NCBI GenBank assembly: GCA_002305255.1
Contig: DBQN01000014.1
Span: 44,208-91,308 of the forward strand
Direction of reading: 5' to 3'
Source: Firmicutes bacterium UBA1393
GTDB taxonomy: Bacteria > Bacillota > DTU025
DNA: 47,101 nt
The translations under genes and the position numbers were made by a program. Position 1 is the stretch's first letter. Every line of letters starts with the position of its first letter. Positions 41,809-47,101 of this stretch are shown one piece after another. The notes beneath the pieces are model-generated. The model was not told where the DNA came from, did not search any database, and saw nothing but the letters and a program-made list of their open reading frames with translations.

Positions 41809-42876
41809 ATGGCAGGAAGAAAGCTGTTCAAGGGCAACGAGGCCGTTGCGGAGGCCGCGGTCAGGGCCGGATGCAGGTACTTCTTTGGATATCCCATCAC
41901 ACCGCAGAACGAGATCCCGGAATACATGTCACGTCGACTGCCCGAGGTGGGTGGCGCCTTTGTGCAGGCCGAGAGTGAGGTCGCGGCCATTAACATGGTG
42001 TATGGCGCCGCAGGCACCGGAGCCAGAGTGATGACGTCGTCGTCGAGTCCGGGTATCAGTCTCAAACAGGAGGGCATCTCGTATATCGCCGGTGCGGATC
42101 TACCCTGTCTCATAGTCAACATGGTAAGGGGCGGACCCGGCCTCGGCGGAATAGCCCCGGCGCAAAGCGACTACTTCCAGGCGACCAGGGGCGGAGGCCA
42201 TGGCGACTATCACTTGATCGTGTATGCCCCGGCGTCGGTGCAGGAGATGGTAGACCTCACGCTTGGCGCCTACGACGTGGCTGAGCGCTATCGGATGCCT
42301 GTGATGATCTTAGGCGATGGGGTGCTGGGGCAGATGATGGAGCCGGTGTCCTTCCCTGATCAGATGGCTCCAGATCGTCCCGCTCCCGAGTGGGCCACTC
42401 GTGGGGCAAGAGATGGCAGAACGCCGAGGCTCATTAACTCGATCTACCTAAAGCCTGAGGAACTTTACAAGCACAACCTGGATATGGCCGAGCGCTTCGA
42501 GAAGGCCAGCGCCAACGAGGTGCGGTATGAAGAGGTGCTGGCCGACGACGCAGAGCTGTTGCTGGTCGCATACGGCACCACCTCGCGCGTCTGCCGTGCG
42601 GCCATTGAGAAGCTCAGGGAGAGGGGGATCAAGGCTGGTCTGTTCCGACCGATCACCGTGTCGCCCTTCCCGTATGACGCTCTGAGCAAGCGAGCCAAGT
42701 CGGCGAAGGCAGTGCTCACTGTTGAGATGAGCATGGGCCAGCTGGTGGACGACGTGAAGATCGCCGTTGCCGGGGCAGCGCCTGTGCACTTCTTTGGAAC
42801 CACAGGCGGAGTGATCCCGAAGGCGAGCGACATAGCGGAGTACGCCGCCGGGATAGTGGGGGAGGAGGTCAGGTAA
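41809..42876 (+). CDS. vorB: 2-oxoacid:ferredoxin oxidoreductase alpha subunit (VorB-like)
   Basis: Pyrimidine-binding/transketolase-C subunit of a ferredoxin-dependent 2-oxoacid dehydrogenase. The N-terminus KLFKGNEAVAEAAVRAGCRYFFGYPITPQNEIPEYMS and the central TSSSSPGISLKQEGISYIAGADLPCLIVNMVRGGPGLGG are typical of VorB (3-methyl-2-oxobutanoate oxidoreductase). The 355-residue length fits VorB. KorA-type 2-oxoglutarate enzymes are related, so the substrate is inferred from the ptb-buk neighbours rather than proven. ATG 41809 with GAGGAGG upstream. Confidence 0.9.
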   Translation: MAGRKLFKGNEAVAEAAVRAGCRYFFGYPITPQNEIPEYMSRRLPEVGGAFVQAESEVAAINMVYGAAGTGARVMTSSSSPGISLKQEGISYIAGADLPCLIVNMVRGGPGLGGIAPAQSDYFQATRGGGHGDYHLIVYAPASVQEMVDLTLGAYDVAERYRMPVMILGDGVLGQMMEPVSFPDQMAPDRPAPEWATRGARDGRTPRLINSIYLKPEELYKHNLDMAERFEKASANEVRYEEVLADDAELLLVAYGTTSRVCRAAIEKLRERGIKAGLFRPITVSPFPYDALSKRAKSAKAVLTVEMSMGQLVDDVKIAVAGAAPVHFFGTTGGVIPKASDIAEYAAGIVGEEVR

Positions 42877-42877
42877 G

Positions 42878-43625
<748 letters not shown>

Positions 43626-43633
<8 letters not shown>

Positions 43634-44162
43634 GGAAATCATCATCGCAGGATTCGGCGGCCAGGGCGTAATGATAATGGGTCAGCTCCTGTCGTACGCC
43701 GGCATGCACGAGGGCAAGAACGTGTCGTGGATACCCTCCTACGGGCCCGAGATGCGCGGGGGCACCGCCAACTGCTCAGTAGTCATCTCCGACGAGCAGA
43801 TTGGTTCACCCATCGTGGCGGAACCCACGACGGCCATAGTGATGAACCGACCGTCGCTCGACAGGTTTGAACCCGCGGTGAGGCCCGGAGGCCTGCTGAT
43901 ATACAACAGCTCCCTGATAGACAGGGCTCCGGAGCGCACCGACATCCGGGTGATCGCGGTGCCGGCGAATGAACTGGCGCTTGAGCTCGGATCCGACAAG
44001 GTGGCCAACATGGTGGTGCTGGGGGCATACCTCAAGGCAACCGGCGCCGTGTCAGAGCAGGCTGTCAGAGACTGCCTGAGCGAGGTGCTTCCCGCAAGGC
44101 GCCGCGAGCTCATACCCCTGAACGTGAAGGCGCTGGCACGCGGAGCCGGGCTCGTATCCTGA
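43626..44162 (+). CDS. vorC: 2-oxoacid:ferredoxin oxidoreductase gamma subunit
   Basis: The 178-residue gamma (POR/KOR catalytic-domain) subunit has EIIIAGFGGQGVMIMGQLLSYAG, SWIPSYGPEMRGGTANCSVVISDEQIGSPIV, and LGSDKVANMVVLGAYLKATG, the family hallmarks. ATG 43626 lies within the end of the beta gene, with GGAGGGGGG upstream. With it the complex delta-alpha-beta-gamma is complete. It is the last gene of the energy operon; no clear terminator follows. Confidence 0.92.
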
Positions 44163-44567
44163 GGCATTGAGACTGGCGCGCCGGGGGGCGAGTCGGGCAC
44201 TCTCGGCCGGCTCGACTGGCGGGCTGAGCATATGCCCATAGCGGAACATGACGGTAGCAGGCGCTGCTGGTGCCCTTTGAGACTGGGTGCCGGCGGCGCC
44301 TGTGCTCTGTGCCCTGCCATCGCTCCGCGACGCGGCGCGGCAGAGCGAAGCCTCCAGTTGGAGGTTTGCCTCCGACCATGGTAACGGTCTGGACCGCCGG
44401 CGTTCGGTTTCGCGCAACCGCCTGCTTACAGTGGCCCTGGGATAGTTCTGAGCCGAACGTGGGCCGTCGGTCCTGTTGTGGGCATACTGCCCGATGTGGG
44501 GCGCCGCGGCACAGCGTGGTGCCTGGGCGGTTCCCAACAACCAGTGATGCTGCCGGAGGTGGGGCGT
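44163..44567 (+). other. 405-base non-coding, hairpin-rich gap
   Basis: No gene, tRNA or recognised riboswitch is seen. Several short stems lie close together: CCTCCA/TGGAGG overlapping GGAGG-tttg-CCTCC (about 44352-44376), CGGTC-tg-GACCG (about 44388-44399), and GTTCGG ... CCGAAC closing about 57 bases (about 44403-44459). In the last one an inner CGGTT/AACCG stem can compete. No convincing promoter was found. Confidence 0.4.
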
Positions 44568-45755
44568 GTGCTCATCGCCGAACGCGCCGCAGTGCTTCGA
44601 GTCGAGCACGAAAGCGCTGACGTGCAGCGTGTCACCGTACGCACCGAGTCGGAGTCGGAGTGCGCAGCCATCTGCTATCCTGATCTCACCGGGCGGGTCG
44701 CACCGGGCGACAGCGTGATCGTGAACACGACAGCTGTCAGGCTGGGCCTGGGCAGCGGGGGTGCCCACTTCGTCATGTGGATGGAAGGGCGGCACTGCAT
44801 TGACGGTCGGCTCAGGGGGCATATCATGAAGCTGAGGTATACCCCGATGCAGCTGGCATGTGGAGCGGCGGAGGAGGATGAGGCGAACCTCGCCGCCATC
44901 AATGCTTTCGATGGGTTGCATGGCATGCCGGTGGTGGTGTGCGAGCTTCACTCTATGCTGACCCCCGTCGCTGCAGGGCTGGCGGCTGCGGCCTGCGCCT
45001 CTGGCCGCGCCAGCGCGCCCGTGCCGCTTCCGCCGCCGCCGCCACGGGTTGTCTACATAATGACTGACGGAGGGGCCCTGCCGGTCGCTATGAGCCTGTC
45101 CGTGGAAGCCCTGCGCCGGGCCGGGTTGATCGCGGCAGTGATCACCGCAGGCCATGCCTTCGGCGGCGACTATGAGGCGGTAAACATCCACTCGGCCCTG
45201 GTGATCGCCGCGCAAGTCGCGAGGGCTGAAGCGGCCATCGTGTGCATGGGTCCCGGGGTAGTAGGCACCGGAACGCGTTTCGGCACCACCGCGATGGAGC
45301 AAGGGCCTGCACTAGATGCGGTTACCCGTCTCGACGGAAGAGCCATCCTGACACCGCGCCTGGCACGGGGCGACAGCCGCGGCCGCCACACACCTGTGAG
45401 CCATCATACCATCACACTCCTGGAGCAGGTGTGCTGTCTCCCTTGTGACGTGGTACTTGCCTCCGACATGGATGCGGCGTTTCTGGATCGCGCGCGGCAG
45501 GCGCTGGCACCGGCCCTTGACGCGGGGCGGCACCGTCTCCGGTTGGCCCAGGGGACCGCCGGAGTGTCGCTCGCCAGGGCCGCAGGCCTGCCGCTGAGCA
45601 CCATGGGCAGAGGCTATGATGATGAGCCCGACTTCTTCTTGACGTGCGCGGCTGCCGGGGCCTACGCTGCTGCCGCGGCGGTATCCTCGACCGTCCCAGC
45701 AGCGGGAGCTGCAGCAAACGCCCACACACCTTGGGCAGACGGAGGGGAAGCATGA
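44568..45755 (+). CDS. DUF3866 family protein of unknown function
   Basis: A 395-residue protein with the DUF3866 blocks: YPDLTGRVAPGDSVIVNTTAVRLGLGSGGAHFVMW in the N-terminal part, YIMTDGGALPVAMSLSVEALRRAGL, ITAGHAFGGDYEAVNIHSALVIAAQVARAEAAIVCMGPGVVGTGTRFG in the middle, and SHHTITLLEQV later. No function is established for the family. GTG 44568 is preferred (GGAGG 8 bases upstream, protein beginning MLIAERAAVLRVEHES). Starts at 44547 or 44478 would add residues without family similarity. A Pro-rich stretch (PVPLPPPPPR) and an Ala-rich tail are present. The stop overlaps the next gene by 4 bases. Confidence 0.85.
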   Translation: MLIAERAAVLRVEHESADVQRVTVRTESESECAAICYPDLTGRVAPGDSVIVNTTAVRLGLGSGGAHFVMWMEGRHCIDGRLRGHIMKLRYTPMQLACGAAEEDEANLAAINAFDGLHGMPVVVCELHSMLTPVAAGLAAAACASGRASAPVPLPPPPPRVVYIMTDGGALPVAMSLSVEALRRAGLIAAVITAGHAFGGDYEAVNIHSALVIAAQVARAEAAIVCMGPGVVGTGTRFGTTAMEQGPALDAVTRLDGRAILTPRLARGDSRGRHTPVSHHTITLLEQVCCLPCDVVLASDMDAAFLDRARQALAPALDAGRHRLRLAQGTAGVSLARAAGLPLSTMGRGYDDEPDFFLTCAAAGAYAAAAAVSSTVPAAGAAANAHTPWADGGEA

Positions 45756-46954
45756 GATCATACCGCGTTGACCTGCACGTCCATATAGGCAGGAACTCCC
45801 GGGGAGAGCAAGTCAAGGTAACCGGCGCGCGCGACCTGACGCTTGAGAACATCGCGCGCCGGGCGCGCACGTCGGCAGGGCTTGAGATCGTAGGTATAAT
45901 CGACTGTGCGTCGCCCAGGGTGATCCGCGACATTCTTGAGCTGCTTGATTCTGGGCACATGACTGAACTCGAAGGCGGTGGCCTATGGTATTCCTCGCCC
46001 GAAGGCGGTGGGTCGACGGTGATAGCCGGCGTCGAGCTTGAGGCGGAGTTACCCGGCGGCTGCACCGCACACTATCTGTGCTACCTTCCCACCGTCGCCG
46101 CGGTGCGTGAGTTCTCGCGCGAAGTGGCCAAGCACATGACGAATGTGCACCTGAGCACGCAGCGGGTGCACCTGTCGCCGCGCGACCTTGCCTCACTTGC
46201 ACACAGCTTGCACGGTCTGTTCGTGCCTGCTCACGTGTTCACGCCGCACAAGGGCGTGATCGGCGGATGCGTGCCCCGTCTGGCCCAGGCCATGGGGTCC
46301 GACGGCCTCGACCTGGTAGACGGCGTGGAGCTGGGGCTGTCGGCTGACACCTACATGGCGGATACCATCGCCGAACTCTCACGCTACACGTTCCTGTCGA
46401 ACTCCGACGCGCACTCCCTGCCGCGGCTGGGCAGGGAGTTCAACGTCATCACAGCCGAGGCTCCCAGCTTCAATGAACTGGCCATGGCCTTGCGGCGTCA
46501 AGAGGGGCGCCGGGTGACGGCGAACTACGGTCTCGATCCAAAGCTCGGCAAATACCACCTCACCGGCTGCGATTCGTGCGGGGCGAGGTTCAGTCTCCCG
46601 CCTGACGCGGCCAGAGTCTGCCCCGCCTGTTCCAGCACGCGCATAGTGGTGGGCGTTGCCGACAGGCTTGCTGCCATAGCTGACAGCCCGACACCGCACA
46701 GCCCGCCGCACCGGCCGAAATACCATTACCAGGTGCCGCTCCAGTTCATCCCCGGTCTTGGTCCCGCACGCATTGCGGTACTTGTGAAAGCCTTCGGGTC
46801 AGAACTGTCGGCGTTGCACGATGCTCCCGAGCCCGAGCTTGCCGCCGTCGTGGGGGAGCGGATCGCCGGCCTCATCATGCAGGCCAGGTCAGGAATGCTC
46901 CAGCTTGACGCAGGCGGCGGAGGGCAGTACGGGCGAGTATCACTGGAAGACTGA
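45752..46954 (+). CDS. Endonuclease Q-like PHP-domain nuclease
   Basis: A 400-residue protein of the EndoQ/YqxK-type PHP family. EndoQ of archaea and some bacteria nicks DNA 5' of deaminated bases such as uracil and hypoxanthine. The metal-site motifs are present: DLHVHIGR (His9, His11), IIDC (Asp51), GVELEAE (Glu95), PAHVFTP (His161) and SNSDAHS (Asp219, His221). A Cys4 zinc finger follows (C273, C276, C290, C293), and then a helical domain with a helix-hairpin-helix-like IPGLGPARIAVLVKAF. ATG 45752 overlaps the DUF3866 stop (ATGA), with GAGGGGAAG upstream. EndoQ activity is inferred from the domain order, not shown. Confidence 0.85.
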   Translation: MRSYRVDLHVHIGRNSRGEQVKVTGARDLTLENIARRARTSAGLEIVGIIDCASPRVIRDILELLDSGHMTELEGGGLWYSSPEGGGSTVIAGVELEAELPGGCTAHYLCYLPTVAAVREFSREVAKHMTNVHLSTQRVHLSPRDLASLAHSLHGLFVPAHVFTPHKGVIGGCVPRLAQAMGSDGLDLVDGVELGLSADTYMADTIAELSRYTFLSNSDAHSLPRLGREFNVITAEAPSFNELAMALRRQEGRRVTANYGLDPKLGKYHLTGCDSCGARFSLPPDAARVCPACSSTRIVVGVADRLAAIADSPTPHSPPHRPKYHYQVPLQFIPGLGPARIAVLVKAFGSELSALHDAPEPELAAVVGERIAGLIMQARSGMLQLDAGGGGQYGRVSLED

Positions 46955-47047
46955 CCTTGTTCGCCCCACTGCAGCCGCGCGAGACTGGGCGCCAAGGAAT
47001 CCCGCGAAGGCCCCGGGCATAGACATGCCTCTGGGGGTGAGTCTATC

Positions 47048-47101
47048 ATGCGCCCGCAGCATCCATGGCTCCGGCAACCCGTACGCCCTGAAAGGGCCGC
47101 G
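47048..47101 (+). CDS. Start of a further gene, truncated by the window end
   Basis: An ATG preceded by GGGGGTGAG (about 6 bases spacing) opens a frame that stays open for 18 codons to the window edge (MRPQHPWLRQPVRPERAA). The fragment is too short to identify. The gap 46955-47047 holds nothing else I recognise. Confidence 0.4.
   Translation, partial: MRPQHPWLRQPVRPERAA

Noticed and set aside
44403..44459. tRNA-like fold closed by GTTCGG/CCGAAC
   Set aside because: It is only about 57 bases long, with no T-loop GTTCRA and no anticodon arm of proper geometry. I treat it as an unexplained stem.
44052..45302. Minus-strand open frame of about 416 codons across the gap and DUF3866
   Set aside because: It has a composition typical of antisense noise, no family motif, and conflicts with two well-supported + strand genes.

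Overview
The window is one uninterrupted co-directional block. Every gene I can support lies on the + strand, and many start on GTG or TTG behind a strong AGGAGG-type ribosome binding site (RBS). The DNA is clearly GC-rich. The gene set points to a GC-rich, anaerobic, probably spore-forming member of the Bacillota (Clostridia/Limnochordia-like). It has CodY, a PolC-type replicative polymerase, a YtvI-type sporulation membrane protein, MEP-pathway isoprenoid genes, and ferredoxin-linked 2-oxoacid oxidation coupled to Ptb/Buk substrate-level phosphorylation. I cannot name a genus from the sequence alone.

Layout. (1) 1-11658: rimM(partial)-trmD-rplS-rbgA-rnhB, yraN-comM-dprA, topA-trmFO-xerC and codY. 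This is the Bacillus order, but hslVU between xerC and codY is missing and so are the flagellar genes after codY. (2) 11829-19754: a good promoter starts rpsB-tsf, then pyrH-frr, uppS-cdsA, a ytvI-like permease gene, dxr and rseP. (3) 19780-27091: ispG, proS, a small family-2 glycosyltransferase and polC. (4) 27129-35638: a structured leader, then rimP-nusA-ylxR-infB-rbfA-nrnA-truB-ribF, without ylxQ and ylxP. (5) 35655-38382: rpsO and pnp with their own promoter, leader and terminator. (6) 38444-44162: an energy operon buk-ptb-buk followed by a four-subunit 2-oxoacid:ferredoxin oxidoreductase. (7) 44163-47101: a 405-base non-coding gap, a DUF3866 gene translationally coupled to an endonuclease Q-like PHP nuclease gene, and the start of a further reading frame.

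How the genes work together. Most of the window is translation (ribosomal proteins, EF-Ts, RRF, IF2, rRNA and tRNA modification, ribosome assembly), RNA turnover (PNPase, NrnA), envelope lipid precursors (UppS, CdsA, Dxr, IspG) and DNA maintenance (TopA, PolC, DprA, ComM, XerC, RNase HII). The accessory part at the right end fits fermentation of branched-chain amino acids: VOR makes acyl-CoA plus reduced ferredoxin, Ptb makes acyl-phosphate, and Buk makes ATP.

Most notable: the PolC has no DnaQ-like 3'-5' exonuclease domain (about 11 residues stand where about 175 are expected), while all nine PHP metal-site residues are kept, so proofreading may be done by the PHP domain or by another protein. 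Also notable are a rimP-nusA leader with competing hairpins that can hide or expose the RBS, two differently diverged butyrate kinases flanking one ptb, and the DUF3866/EndoQ-like pair behind a hairpin-rich gap.
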